The notes beneath the pieces are model-generated. The model was not told the DNA's origin. It was given only the letters and a program-made list of their open reading frames with translations, and did no database searches. This document shows positions 31,481-42,363 of a stretch of DNA of 64,000 nucleotides, in pieces. How positions within the stretch are numbered: position 1 is the first letter of the stretch; each line of letters opens with the position of its first letter. The stretch lies in assembly GCF_018129005.1 (NCBI RefSeq), contig NZ_JAAEDL010000004.1, forward strand, positions 62,001 through 126,000, read 5' to 3'. The stretch comes from Neoroseomonas eburnea. GTDB taxonomy: Bacteria; Pseudomonadota; Alphaproteobacteria; Acetobacterales; Acetobacteraceae. Position numbers and translations under genes: made by a program.

Positions 31481-31957
31481 ATGCCGGACATCTCCGTGAT
31501 CCTGGCGGCGCCGGGCTGGCGCGCCGCCGTCAAGCGGCCGGAGGAGGTGGCGCGCCGTGCCGCGATGGCCGCCTTGCAGGAGGCCGGCGCCACCGGCGCC
31601 ATCACAGTGCTGCTGACCGACGATACCGAGGTCAAGCGCCTGAACGGCCAGCACCGAGCCAAGGTCAAGCCGACCAACGTGCTGTCCTTCCCGGCCGAGG
31701 TGCCGGGGCAGCTCGGCGACGTGGCGCTCGCGCTTGGGGTGGTACGCCGCGAAGCCCGGGATGCCGGGCGCAGGGCGGCCGAGCACCTTGCCCACCTGGT
31801 CGCCCATGGCGCGTTGCACCTCGCCGGCCATGACCACCTGGACGCCGGCGAGGCCCGCCGCATGGAGCGCGCGGAAGCGCGCATCATGCGCCGGCTCGGC
31901 CTGCCCAACCCGTGGAAGGAGGGTCGCGCCGCCGTGCGGACGCGGGGCGCGACATGA
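31481..31957 (+). CDS. ybeY: Endoribonuclease YbeY (rRNA maturation)
   Basis: A 158-residue metal-dependent endoribonuclease that matures the 3' end of 16S rRNA and aids ribosome quality control. The diagnostic zinc site is HGALHLAGHDH, with three histidines in the H-G-x-L-H-x-x-G-H pattern. TDDTEVKRLNGQHRAKVKPTNVLSFP lies upstream as in all YbeY proteins. I chose the ATG at 31481, which starts the family N-terminus (MPDISVILAAPGW) and is preceded by AGGGGAG. An in-frame ATG at 31403 with GGAGAAGG upstream would add 26 residues and overlap phoH. Its stop overlaps the next gene's ATG. Confidence 0.93.
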   Translation: MPDISVILAAPGWRAAVKRPEEVARRAAMAALQEAGATGAITVLLTDDTEVKRLNGQHRAKVKPTNVLSFPAEVPGQLGDVALALGVVRREARDAGRRAAEHLAHLVAHGALHLAGHDHLDAGEARRMERAEARIMRRLGLPNPWKEGRAAVRTRGAT

Positions 31958-32853
31958 GCGACTTCTCCAACAAGCCCGGCCTGTTCTGGAAGCTGCAGGG
32001 GCTGCTGCGCCGCAAGGAGGCGGAATCGGTCCGCGACCGGGTCGAGGAACTGATCGAGCGGCACGAGGAAAAGCCCGGCAGCGAAGGCGCCGGGCCGGAC
32101 ACCAGCGACCTCGACACCCACGAACGCGCGCTGCTGTCCAACGTGCTGCGCCTGCGCGGCAAGACCGCCTATGACGTCATGGTGCCGCGCGCCGACATCA
32201 TGGCGATGCCGGAGGACTTCACCCTGGAACAGGCGATCTCCCTGATCCAGAGGGACGGCCACAGCCGCTACCCGGTCTATCGCGAGAGCCTCGACGACAT
32301 CGCGGGCATGGTCCACATCAAGGATGTGTTCTCCGCCGTCGGGCAGGCGGGGGCCTTCGACCTCAAGGCGATCCAGCGCAAGCCGCTCTTCGTCGTGCCC
32401 TCCATTCCGGTGCTCGACCTGCTGCTGCAGATGCGCCAGTCGCGCACGCACATGGCGCTGGTGGTGGACGAGTACGGCGGCATCGACGGGCTCGTCACCA
32501 TCGAGGACCTGGTCGAGACCATCGTCGGCGACATCAGCGACGAGCATGACGAGGACCTCTCCCCGCACATGACGGAGCGGCCGGACGGGACGATCGAACT
32601 CGACGCCCGCACGCCGGTCGAAACCTTCGAGGCGAAACTCGGCCAGGTGCTGACCGACGAGGAACGCGCCGCGGATATCGACACCGTCGGCGGCCTGGTC
32701 TTCACGCTCGCAGGACGCGTGCCGGCGAAGGGCGAACTCGTGTCGCACCCGTCGGGGCTCGAATTCCGCATCCTCGAGGTGGATCCGCGCCGCATCCGCC
32801 GGCTGCGCGTGCGGCGGCCGGGGGCGACACCGAACCGCGAGGCGGCCGAATAG
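31954..32853 (+). CDS. CorC/HlyC-family CBS-domain protein
   Basis: A 299-residue soluble protein with an acidic leader, two CBS domains (about 70-190: YDVMVPRADIMAMPEDFTLEQA, then FVVPSIPVLDLLLQMR and HMALVVDEYGGIDGLVTIEDLVETIVGDI) and the C-terminal CorC_HlyC transporter-associated domain (RTPVETFEAKLG to FRILEVDPRRIRRLRV). It lacks the DUF21 membrane domain found in full-length TlyC/CorB proteins. It likely regulates magnesium or cobalt efflux, or an associated membrane transporter. It overlaps ybeY by ATGA, so it is in the miaB-phoH-ybeY operon, upstream of lnt as in other alphaproteobacteria. Confidence 0.9.
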   Translation: MSDFSNKPGLFWKLQGLLRRKEAESVRDRVEELIERHEEKPGSEGAGPDTSDLDTHERALLSNVLRLRGKTAYDVMVPRADIMAMPEDFTLEQAISLIQRDGHSRYPVYRESLDDIAGMVHIKDVFSAVGQAGAFDLKAIQRKPLFVVPSIPVLDLLLQMRQSRTHMALVVDEYGGIDGLVTIEDLVETIVGDISDEHDEDLSPHMTERPDGTIELDARTPVETFEAKLGQVLTDEERAADIDTVGGLVFTLAGRVPAKGELVSHPSGLEFRILEVDPRRIRRLRVRRPGATPNREAAE

Positions 32854-32874
32854 GCTGAAGGAGGGGAAGGCGCC

Positions 32875-33086
32875 GCAGGGGGGGCGCCGCCCCCCTGCAC
32901 CCCCGCCAAAGGCCCCAGGCCTTTGGAAACCGTAAGATTCGTCGAGGATCCGGGGGAGCGGGCACATCGCCCCCTTCACGAAGGTCGTGGGTGTCGGCGC
33001 CCTCTCCGACATGCCGGATCACGTCCTGGTGTCCAGAGGCCTTTCGGCCTCTGGCGGGTGGGTCCGGGAGGGCAGGGCCCTCCCGG
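32875..33086. repeat. Family B repeat, two facing copies (B3)
   Basis: The corC-lnt gap holds an inverted copy (hairpin 2 at about 32875-32898; hairpin 1 at 32906-32926 with CCAAAGGC/GCCTTTGG, then GGAAACCGT) and, 100 bases on, a direct copy (hairpin 1 at 33032-33053 with CCAGAGGC/GCCTCTGG; hairpin 2 at 33064-33086 with CCGGGAGGGC/GCCCTCCCGG). The direct copy's altered arm is matched by a compensating change in the other arm. Confidence 0.88.
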
Positions 33087-33139
33087 CGCGCGCCCTTCCC
33101 GGCCATAACCCTCCCTCTCGCCATTCAGGACCATCGCAC

Positions 33140-34678
33140 ATGTGGGAACGGTTGCTCGGGCATCTCGCCGCCCGGAGGGGTTGGCGGTTGTGGGTCACGG
33201 CGATCGGGCTCGGGGCCTTGGCGGCGCTCGCGCTGCCGCCCGTCCATGCGGTGCCGGTGCTGTTGCTGGCGATCCCCGGGCTCCTGGTCCTGGTGGGCGC
33301 CGCCGGGTCGTGGCGGCGCGCCTTCTGGGTCGGCTATGCCTGGGGCTGGGGCTATTTCGCCGCCGGGCTCTACTGGATCACGCATGCGATCCTGACCGAG
33401 GTGGAGCGGTTCTGGTGGCTGGTGCCGATCGCCGTGCCGGCGCTGGCGCTGCCCCTGGCGCTGTTCGTCGCCGGACCGGTGGCGCTGGCGTGGAAGGCGC
33501 GGGCCGGCTGGCCTCGGGTGCTGGTCTTCGGCGGCGCCTGGGTGCTGTTCGAGCTGCTGCGCGGCTGGGCCTTCACGGGCTTCCCGTGGAACCTGCTCGG
33601 AACGGTCTGGGCCTTCGGCGCGCTGCCGGTGCAGGCGGCGGCCTGGGTGGGCGTGCACGGGCTGTCGCTGGCGACGGTGATCATCGCCGCGACTCCCCTG
33701 CTCGGGCGGCGAGCCATGCTGGGCGGCGCGGCCGCGCTGGCCGGCTTCGCGCTGTTCGGCCTGGCGCGGTTGTGGCCGGAGGAGCCACCGCCGCAGCCGG
33801 TCGGCATCCTGATCGTGCAGGGCAACGTCGCGCAGGAGCTGAAGTGGCGGGAGGACCAGCGCATCCCGATCCTGCGGCGCTACATCGAAGCCACGCGGGA
33901 GGCGGCGCTCGCGGCGCTGCGCGACCTGCCAGAAGAACACAACCTCGTGGTGATCTGGCCGGAGACGGCGATCCCCTTCCTGCTCGCCGACGATCCGGAG
34001 GTGCGCCAGCTCGTCGCCGGCGCGCTGCCGCAGCGGGCGATGCTGCTCTCGGGCACGGTGCGGGCGGAATTCGGTCCCGACCGGCGCGCGCGCCGCGTCT
34101 TCAACAGCCTGGTCGCGGTGGATCCGGCGGGGGAAGTGCGTGGGATCACAGACAAGGTCCATCTCGTTCCCTTTGGTGAGTACATGCCGCTTGCTGGATT
34201 GCTGCCGGTGCGCATCGTCCAGGGCGGCATGGACTTCACCGCAGGGGCGGAACGGCTGGCGGTGCGCGCCGGCTGGGTTCCACCCTTCGGCGGGCTGATT
34301 TGCTACGAGGTCATCTTCCCCGGCGCGGTGGTGCCGAGGGAGCGGCCGGCTTGGCTGGTGAACGTCACCAATGATGCCTGGTTCGGCGTTTCCGCCGGCC
34401 CATGGCAGCATCTGGCGACGGCGCGGCTGAGGGCGGTGGAGGAAGGGCTGCCCCTCGCGCGGGCGGCGCAGACCGGCGTCTCGGCCGTGTTCGACGCGCG
34501 CGGGCGGGAGGTTGTCCGCACCGGCCTCGGCGAGACGGGGGTGCTGGTGGCGCCATTGCCCGCGGAGCGGGAGGCAACGCCATTCTCGCGGTTCGGGACG
34601 GCGATCACGGCATTTCTATCGCTGGTCATCTTCGCTTCTGGGTGGTGGAAGGGGACCATGGGGAATCGTCCAGCGTGA
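33140..34678 (+). CDS. lnt: Apolipoprotein N-acyltransferase
   Basis: A 512-residue inner-membrane enzyme that adds the third acyl chain to lipoproteins after Lgt and LspA. About six to eight N-terminal helices (residues 1-210) precede the periplasmic carbon-nitrogen-hydrolase domain (about 225-470), which starts PVGILIVQGNVAQELKWRED. The catalytic triad is visible: Glu in VIWPETAIPFL, Lys in DKVHLVPFGEYMP and Cys in GLICYEVIFP. A final membrane helix (ITAFLSLVIFASGWW) ends the protein. The start at 33140 matches the first membrane helix; the frame is open upstream only because the repeat has no stops there. Confidence 0.95.
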   Translation: MWERLLGHLAARRGWRLWVTAIGLGALAALALPPVHAVPVLLLAIPGLLVLVGAAGSWRRAFWVGYAWGWGYFAAGLYWITHAILTEVERFWWLVPIAVPALALPLALFVAGPVALAWKARAGWPRVLVFGGAWVLFELLRGWAFTGFPWNLLGTVWAFGALPVQAAAWVGVHGLSLATVIIAATPLLGRRAMLGGAAALAGFALFGLARLWPEEPPPQPVGILIVQGNVAQELKWREDQRIPILRRYIEATREAALAALRDLPEEHNLVVIWPETAIPFLLADDPEVRQLVAGALPQRAMLLSGTVRAEFGPDRRARRVFNSLVAVDPAGEVRGITDKVHLVPFGEYMPLAGLLPVRIVQGGMDFTAGAERLAVRAGWVPPFGGLICYEVIFPGAVVPRERPAWLVNVTNDAWFGVSAGPWQHLATARLRAVEEGLPLARAAQTGVSAVFDARGREVVRTGLGETGVLVAPLPAEREATPFSRFGTAITAFLSLVIFASGWWKGTMGNRPA

Positions 34679-34736
34679 ACTGGGCGAGGCGGCACCGGTT
34701 TCAGGACGTCTCAAAAAACGAGAAAGAGAAAAAGAG

Positions 34737-34765
34737 TTGACAAAGAGTGAATGGCCGCCTATTCC
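34737..34765 (+). promoter_or_regulatory. Candidate sigma-70 promoter of the HTH regulator
   Basis: TTGACA (34737-34742) and TATTCC (34760-34765) are separated by 17 bases, downstream of an unusually A-rich stretch (AAAAAACGAGAAAGAGAAAAAGAG) that could serve as an UP element. The transcript would begin about 80 bases before the regulator's ATG at 34849. Confidence 0.45.
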
Positions 34766-34848
34766 TGCGACAGCGAAGGCAAGCACGTCACGCGTTTGTG
34801 TATGCCGTTTTGGGGGCGGGCTTGATGCTTCGGACTGCGGAGGGCCTG

Positions 34849-35304
34849 ATGCCGAGCGACGACACCATGGAGCGCGTTGAACGCGAGCATCGGGCCAGCC
34901 CGATCGATGTGCATGTCGGCACGCGCGTCCGCCTTCGCCGCACGCTGCTCGGCATGAGCCAGGAGAAGCTGGGAGAGGCCCTCGGCCTGACCTTCCAGCA
35001 GATCCAGAAATACGAACGCGGCGTGAATCGCATCGGCGCGAGCCGCCTTTTCGACCTCGCCCGCGTGCTGGACGTGCCGATCGGCTTCTTCTTCGACGAC
35101 ATGTCGCCGGAACTCGGCGGCAATGCCGCGACGAGGTCCCGCGGCGCCGCCTTCGGCTTCGCCGAGGGGCAGGAAGGCTTCGAGGACGACACGCTGCACC
35201 GGCGGGAGACGCTGGAACTGGTGCGCGCCTATTACCGGATCACCGATCCTTCGGTCCGCAAGCGGGTCTTCGACCTGATCAAGACCCTGTCGCCGAGCGA
35301 GTAG
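34849..35304 (+). CDS. XRE-family helix-turn-helix regulator
   Basis: A 151-residue protein with a Cro/C1-type helix-turn-helix at about 20-80: VRLRRTLLGMSQEKLGEALGLTFQQIQKYERGVNRIGASRLFDLARVLDVPIGFFF. This form, with GLTFQQIQKYERG, is a conserved alphaproteobacterial regulator that usually follows lnt. The C-terminal half (from about 85) has a helix LELVRAYYRITDPSVRKRVFDLIKTL that may dimerise. I chose the ATG at 34849, preceded by CGGAGGG at good spacing, over several upstream in-frame starts. In many relatives metK follows next; here the next gene is convergent. Confidence 0.9.
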   Translation: MPSDDTMERVEREHRASPIDVHVGTRVRLRRTLLGMSQEKLGEALGLTFQQIQKYERGVNRIGASRLFDLARVLDVPIGFFFDDMSPELGGNAATRSRGAAFGFAEGQEGFEDDTLHRRETLELVRAYYRITDPSVRKRVFDLIKTLSPSE

Positions 35305-35322
35305 CCGGCGGCTGCGCGGGCC

Positions 35323-35789
35323 CTACACGCCCCGCGCGCAGTGCAGCAGCACCACCGGCCGGCCTGGCGTGATCTGCAGGTCGATCTCGTCGGGCTGCGT
35401 CCAACCATATGAATCCGTCGACGTCACAGGGTCGCGCCCGCGTTCCTGGGGCTCGCCGAACAGTCGCATGAGTCGCGCGCGCAGCGCCGGTCCCTGCGCC
35501 GCATCCCCGCGCGCCGAGACGCAGACCAGCCCGCCGTTGCGCCCATCGAAGGCGAAGGCGACCGACAGGCGCAGCGTGCCCGAGCGGAACTCCCCTGCGG
35601 CGCGGTATTCCATGCGGGCCGCGGGCACCCGCCGCTGTTCCTCCGCGGGCATTGCGCGAACCGACCCGCGGGAGGCGGCGACGACCTGCTGCAGGCTCAT
35701 GCCCCAGCGGGTGAACTCCCAGTGCGCGGCGGCGGGCGCCGGGGCGAGCGCCGCCGCCGCGACCAGCCAGGGCAGGGCCTGGGCGGTGT

Positions 35790-35793
<4 letters not shown>
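35323..35793 (-). CDS. Secreted hypothetical protein, coupled to secA
   Basis: A 156-residue protein with an N-terminal signal peptide ([21 protein letters not shown]; cleavage after AAA). The mature part has [51 protein letters not shown] and a short end [14 protein letters not shown], resembling small periplasmic proteins with a WGMS start; I do not recognise a named family. It starts with a GTG at 35793 that overlaps the secA stop (GTGA), so it is made with SecA. That coupling is unusual for secA, and the product would use the Sec route itself. Confidence 0.7.
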
Positions 35794-38531
<2,738 letters not shown>

Positions 38532-38714
38532 GAGGGGCGTCGGTCTCCGTCGGGCGGGCTGCCCGGTCGAGCACGCCCCCATTCAGGCGGATGGGGGGCG
38601 CAGACTCGGATCGCGCCGCGCCCGGCCGGACCGTTGGGGTCGGGGCGGGCTGCGGCGCGGCCCGGGCAGAGATAGGCGGGCGGGCAGGGCGGGTCAACGC
38701 CGATGCCCCGTGGC

Positions 38715-38776
38715 GCGGTGCCTTTGCCCCCGATGGCGGTGCCTTCTCCTTGTCATGCCACCTGTTGCGGTGCCCT
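38715..38776 (+). promoter_or_regulatory. Three phased GCGGTGCC direct repeats in the secA-isomerase gap
   Basis: GCGGTGCC occurs at 38715, 38736 and 38767, all in the same orientation, with spacings of 21 and 31 bases, close to two and three turns of the helix. Each is followed by a pyrimidine-rich stretch (TTTGCCCC, TTCTCCTT, CTCACCTT). They lie 60-120 bases upstream of the isomerase gene. The other parts of the 305-base gap 38532-38836 contain nothing else recognisable. Confidence 0.4.
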
Positions 38777-38836
38777 CACCTTGTCGCCCCCAGGCGCATC
38801 GGCCATCTTCCAGCCCTTCCCCGCCCCCGAGGTTCC

Positions 38837-39766
38837 ATGACTCCGCGCCGCCGCCACGCCCACCCCCTTCGCGCGGGCATCGCCCTGGCGATCGCGATCT
38901 GCGCCGCCCCGGCGCTGCACGCCCAGCCCGCGCCGGCGACCCCCCCGGGGGATCCGGTGGTGGCGCGGGTGGACGGCCAGCCGATCCTGCTCTCGGACCT
39001 TGCCGCCGCGGCCCGCGATCTGCCGGAGGAACTGCGCGGCGCGCCGCCGCAGATGCTCTATCCGCTGCTGCTCGACCAGCTCATCGCCGGGCGCGCGGTG
39101 ACCGCCGCGGCCCGCCGCGCCGGGCTCGACCAGGATGAGGCGGTGCGCGCCCGCATCCGCCGCGCCGAGGAGCAGGAACTCCAGCAGGCCTGGCTGAGCC
39201 GCGAGATCGCGTCCCGCGTCACCGACGACGCGATCCGCGCCCGCTACGACCGCGACGTGGCGAACCGCCCGGCGGAGGAGGAGGTGCGCGCCCGCCACAT
39301 CCTGGTGCCGACCGAATCCGAGGCCCGCGAGGCGCTCGCCGAGGTTCGCGGCGGCGCTGACTTCACCGCCGTCGCGCAGCGCCGCTCCACCGGCCCCGGG
39401 GCGCGGGAAGGGGGCGACCTCGGCTTCTTCCGCCGTGGCGACATGGTGCCCGAATTCGCCGAGGCCGCCTTCGCCCTGCAGGCCGGGCAGATCAGCGAGA
39501 ACCCGGTCCGCTCCCCCTTCGGCTGGCACGTCATCAAGGTGGAGGAACGCCGCCGCGCCGCCGCGCCCGCCCTCGAGGAAGTGAGCAATGCCATCCGCCA
39601 GCAGCTTCTGGAGGCGGAGGTGACGGCAGCGGTGGATCGCGCCCGCGGCGAAGCGCGGATCGAGCGCTTCAACCTCGACGGTTCCGCCCCGCGCCCGACC
39701 GACGCGGCCGAGCCGCCGGCGCCCGCCGCGCCGGCCGCCCGTCCCGCCGCACCGATCCGGCGCTGA
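38837..39766 (+). CDS. Periplasmic parvulin-type peptidyl-prolyl isomerase
   Basis: A 309-residue exported foldase. A signal peptide occupies residues 1-30 (AGIALAIAICAAPALHAQP). A SurA-like N-terminal helical part (LLSDLAAAARDLPEELRG to LLLDQLIAGRAVTAAARRAGL) precedes a single parvulin domain at about 155-250: VRARHILVPTESEAREALAEV, DFTAVAQRRSTGPGAREGGDLGFFRRGDMVPEFAEAAFAL and SPFGWHVIKVEERR. The C-terminal tail is a proline/alanine-rich extension. It is close to the PpiC/PrsA-like isomerases used for outer-membrane protein folding, which fits its divergence from secA. Confidence 0.93.
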   Translation: MTPRRRHAHPLRAGIALAIAICAAPALHAQPAPATPPGDPVVARVDGQPILLSDLAAAARDLPEELRGAPPQMLYPLLLDQLIAGRAVTAAARRAGLDQDEAVRARIRRAEEQELQQAWLSREIASRVTDDAIRARYDRDVANRPAEEEVRARHILVPTESEAREALAEVRGGADFTAVAQRRSTGPGAREGGDLGFFRRGDMVPEFAEAAFALQAGQISENPVRSPFGWHVIKVEERRRAAAPALEEVSNAIRQQLLEAEVTAAVDRARGEARIERFNLDGSAPRPTDAAEPPAPAAPAARPAAPIRR

Positions 39767-39797
39767 CCACACGCCAGGCAAGAACAAGGACGCGCCC

Positions 39798-41027
39798 ATG
39801 GCCCACCCTGTCTCCCCTCTCGCCCTCCCGCTGCCGGAGATGCCGCCCGTGCCGGGCGTGCAGGTCGCGACCGGCATGGCGGAGATCCGCTACCGCGCAC
39901 GGGAGGACGTGATGGTCATGGCCTTCCCGGCCGGAACGACCGTGGCGGGTGTGTTCACCAAGAACCGCTGCCCCGGCGCGCCGGTGGAATGGAGCCGCGC
40001 GGCGCTCAAGGGCGGCAAGGCACGGGGCCTGGTCGTCACCTCCGGCAATTCCAACGTCTTCACCGGCAAGGCGGGGCGCGAGACCTGCGAGAAGACGGCC
40101 GCCGCCGCCGCCGGGCTGCTCGGCTGCAAGCCGCGTGAGGTCTTCCTCGCCTCCACCGGCGTGATCGGCGAACGCCTGCCGACCGAGAAGCTGGTCGGCG
40201 CGCTGCCCGGCGTCTTCGGCGCGGTGGAGGAAGCGGGCTTCGGCCCCGCCGCCCGCGCCATCATGACCACCGACACCTTCCCCAAGGGCGCGGTGCGCAC
40301 GGCGACGATCGGCGAGACGACGGTGACCATCGCCGGCATCGCCAAGGGGTCGGGGATGATCGCGCCGGACATGGCGACGATGCTCTCCTTCCTCGCCACC
40401 GACGCGAAGATCCCGGCCGCCGCGCTGCAGGCGCTGCTCAAGAAGGGCTGCGACAGGTCCTTCAACTGCGTGACGGTCGATTCCGATACCTCCACCTCCG
40501 ACACCGTGCTGCTCTTCGCGACGGGTGCCGCGAAGCATCCGCGCGTGCCGGCGGAAGGCGGCGCGATCCTCAAGGACTTCGCACGCGCGCTGAACGAGGT
40601 GCTGATGGACCTGGCGCTGATGGTCGCCCGCGACGGCGAGGGCGCCCAGAAGCTGATCCGCATCGATGTGACGGGCGCGACCACGGCGCGCTCGGCCCAC
40701 AGGATCGGCATGAGCATCGCCAACTCGCCGCTGGTGAAGACCGCGATCGCCGGCGAGGACGCCAACTGGGGACGCATCGTCATGGCCGTCGGCAAGTCGG
40801 GCGAGCCGGCGGACCGCGACCTGCTCTCCATCGCCGTGGGCGGCGTATGGATGGCGAAGGACGGCGGCGTGGTGGACGGCTACGACGAGACGCCGGTCGT
40901 CGCCCACATGAAGGGGCGCGAGGTGGAGATCACCGTCGATATCGGGCTCGGCAAGGGCAAGGCGACGGTGTGGACCTGCGACCTGACGCACGGATACATC
41001 GACATCAACGGGTCGTACCGGAGCTAG
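39798..41027 (+). CDS. argJ: Bifunctional glutamate N-acetyltransferase / amino-acid acetyltransferase
   Basis: A 409-residue enzyme of arginine synthesis. It moves acetyl from N-acetylornithine to glutamate and may also use acetyl-CoA. It self-cleaves before the Thr in KGSGMIAPDMATMLSF (near residue 195), which becomes the N-terminal nucleophile of the beta chain. Also seen are VFTKNRCPGAPVEW, GVIGERLPTEK, NCVTVDSDTSTSDTVLLFATG and the late GEDANWGRIVMAVGKSG. The start is the ATG at 39798, 30 bases after the isomerase stop, with ACAAGGA upstream. It ends with the usual GYIDINGSYRS. Confidence 0.97.
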   Translation: MAHPVSPLALPLPEMPPVPGVQVATGMAEIRYRAREDVMVMAFPAGTTVAGVFTKNRCPGAPVEWSRAALKGGKARGLVVTSGNSNVFTGKAGRETCEKTAAAAAGLLGCKPREVFLASTGVIGERLPTEKLVGALPGVFGAVEEAGFGPAARAIMTTDTFPKGAVRTATIGETTVTIAGIAKGSGMIAPDMATMLSFLATDAKIPAAALQALLKKGCDRSFNCVTVDSDTSTSDTVLLFATGAAKHPRVPAEGGAILKDFARALNEVLMDLALMVARDGEGAQKLIRIDVTGATTARSAHRIGMSIANSPLVKTAIAGEDANWGRIVMAVGKSGEPADRDLLSIAVGGVWMAKDGGVVDGYDETPVVAHMKGREVEITVDIGLGKGKATVWTCDLTHGYIDINGSYRS

Positions 41028-41046
41028 TGCGGGCACGGACGGCAAC

Positions 41047-41180
41047 GGGGAGGGCTCTGCCCTCCCCGGACCCCACCCGCCAAAGGCCGAAGGGCCTTTG
41101 GAAACCGTTACTTGAATCGGGGTTTCGGGGAGGGGGCGAAGCACTGCTTCGCCGTGAGGAGAGGGGCGGCGCCCCCCTCC
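41047..41180. repeat. Family B repeat (inverted, B4) with additional hairpins
   Basis: Hairpin 2 is at 41047-41067 (GGGGAGGGC/GCCCTCCCC), hairpin 1 is at 41080-41101 (CCAAAGGCC/GGGCCTTTGG), then GAAACCGT. Two more palindromes follow: GGCGAAGCACTGCTTCGCC at 41135-41153 and GAGGGGCGGCGCCCCCCTC at 41161-41179. It fills the argJ-glycosyltransferase gap. Confidence 0.85.
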
Positions 41181-41190
41181 GACGCCACCC

Positions 41191-42363
41191 GTGACCGTTC
41201 TGCTCGGCACGATCGCGCTGCTGGCGACGCTCGCCTGGCTGGCCGGCGTCGTCTGGTTCCTGCGCTTCTTCCGTCCCCCTGCCGTGGCCGCCGAGGGCCG
41301 TGTGACGCTGCTGCTCGCCGTGACGGGCCGCACCGATGGCCTGCCCCCGCTCTTCGCCGCGCTGGCCCGGCAGACGCTGCGCCCCCGGCGCATGCTGGTG
41401 GCGGTGGAATCCCAGGCCGACCCGGCCCACGCCCAAGTGCGCGAACTCGAACACCTGCTGCCCTTCCCGATCGAGATCGTCGTCGCCGGGATCGACGACA
41501 CGCGCAGCCAGAAGGCGACGAACATGATCGCCGCCTGCACGCGCATCGACGCGCTGGATGATGCGCTGGTGCTGCTCGATGCGGACATCCTGCCGCAGGA
41601 CACCTGGCTGTCCTGGCTGGCGACGCCGGCGCTGAACGGGGCGGCGGATGTGGTCACAGGCTATCGCTGGCACGCGCTGGATGGCGCCGGGCCGGGGCGG
41701 CATGTGGTGGCCTGGCTCGATCGCTCGCTCGCGCTCGGGCCGCGCTTCCTGGCTTCGGGGCTGGTCTGGGGCGGGTCGGTGGCGATCTCGCGCGGGGCGC
41801 TGGCGAAGATGGATCTGCCGGATGCGCTGTCCCGCACCTTCTCGACCGATGGCGCGATCAGCCGGCGGGCGCGGGCGCTCGGGATGCGGGTGCTGACACG
41901 GCGTGCTGTCCTGCTGCCGACGCCGCCCGAGGGCGGCGACCGGGAGGCGATCGCCTTCAAGAAGCGTCAGTTGCAGATCGTGCGGGTCTATGTGCCGACG
42001 CTGTGGGTGTGGCTCGGCGCGGCACTGCAGGCGGAGGCGCTGGCGCTGCCCCTGGGCCTGCTGGCGCTGGCCGGCAACGCGACGGCGGGGTGGTTCCTGG
42101 CCGGGGTGATGCTGGTGGGCGCCACGCGCGCCCTGCTGCACGACCGCGTCACCCGCGCGGTGGGGATCCGGGAAGGGATGGCCGCGCGCGCTGCGCAGGT
42201 CGTGCTGGGCGCGCTCGCGCCGATCACCGCGCCGGCGGTGGCCGCGCTGTTCTGGACCAGCGCCCGCACCCGCGTTATCCGCTGGCGCCACGTGGAATAC
42301 GAGGTGTTGGGGCCGGAGAAGGTACGCGTGCTGCGCCGCCACGCCCCCGGCGGCGCCGCGTGA
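41191..42363 (+). CDS. GT21-like (ceramide glucosyltransferase/HpnI-type) glycosyltransferase
   Basis: A 390-residue membrane-bound glycosyltransferase. An N-terminal helix (LLGTIALLATLAWLAGVVWFLRFF) anchors the GT-A domain with VTLLLAVTGRTDGLPPLF, IDDTRSQKATNMIAACT, LLDADILPQDTWLS (the DXD-type metal site) and WGGSVAISRGAL. KKRQLQIVRVY replaces the QxxRW donor motif; two or three C-terminal membrane helices follow. Family members glucosylate ceramide or act in hopanoid synthesis (HpnI). The GTG at 41191 is the start, directly after the repeat. It overlaps the next methyltransferase gene (GTGA), so the pair acts together on a lipid or lipid-linked sugar. Confidence 0.85.
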   Translation: MTVLLGTIALLATLAWLAGVVWFLRFFRPPAVAAEGRVTLLLAVTGRTDGLPPLFAALARQTLRPRRMLVAVESQADPAHAQVRELEHLLPFPIEIVVAGIDDTRSQKATNMIAACTRIDALDDALVLLDADILPQDTWLSWLATPALNGAADVVTGYRWHALDGAGPGRHVVAWLDRSLALGPRFLASGLVWGGSVAISRGALAKMDLPDALSRTFSTDGAISRRARALGMRVLTRRAVLLPTPPEGGDREAIAFKKRQLQIVRVYVPTLWVWLGAALQAEALALPLGLLALAGNATAGWFLAGVMLVGATRALLHDRVTRAVGIREGMAARAAQVVLGALAPITAPAVAALFWTSARTRVIRWRHVEYEVLGPEKVRVLRRHAPGGAA

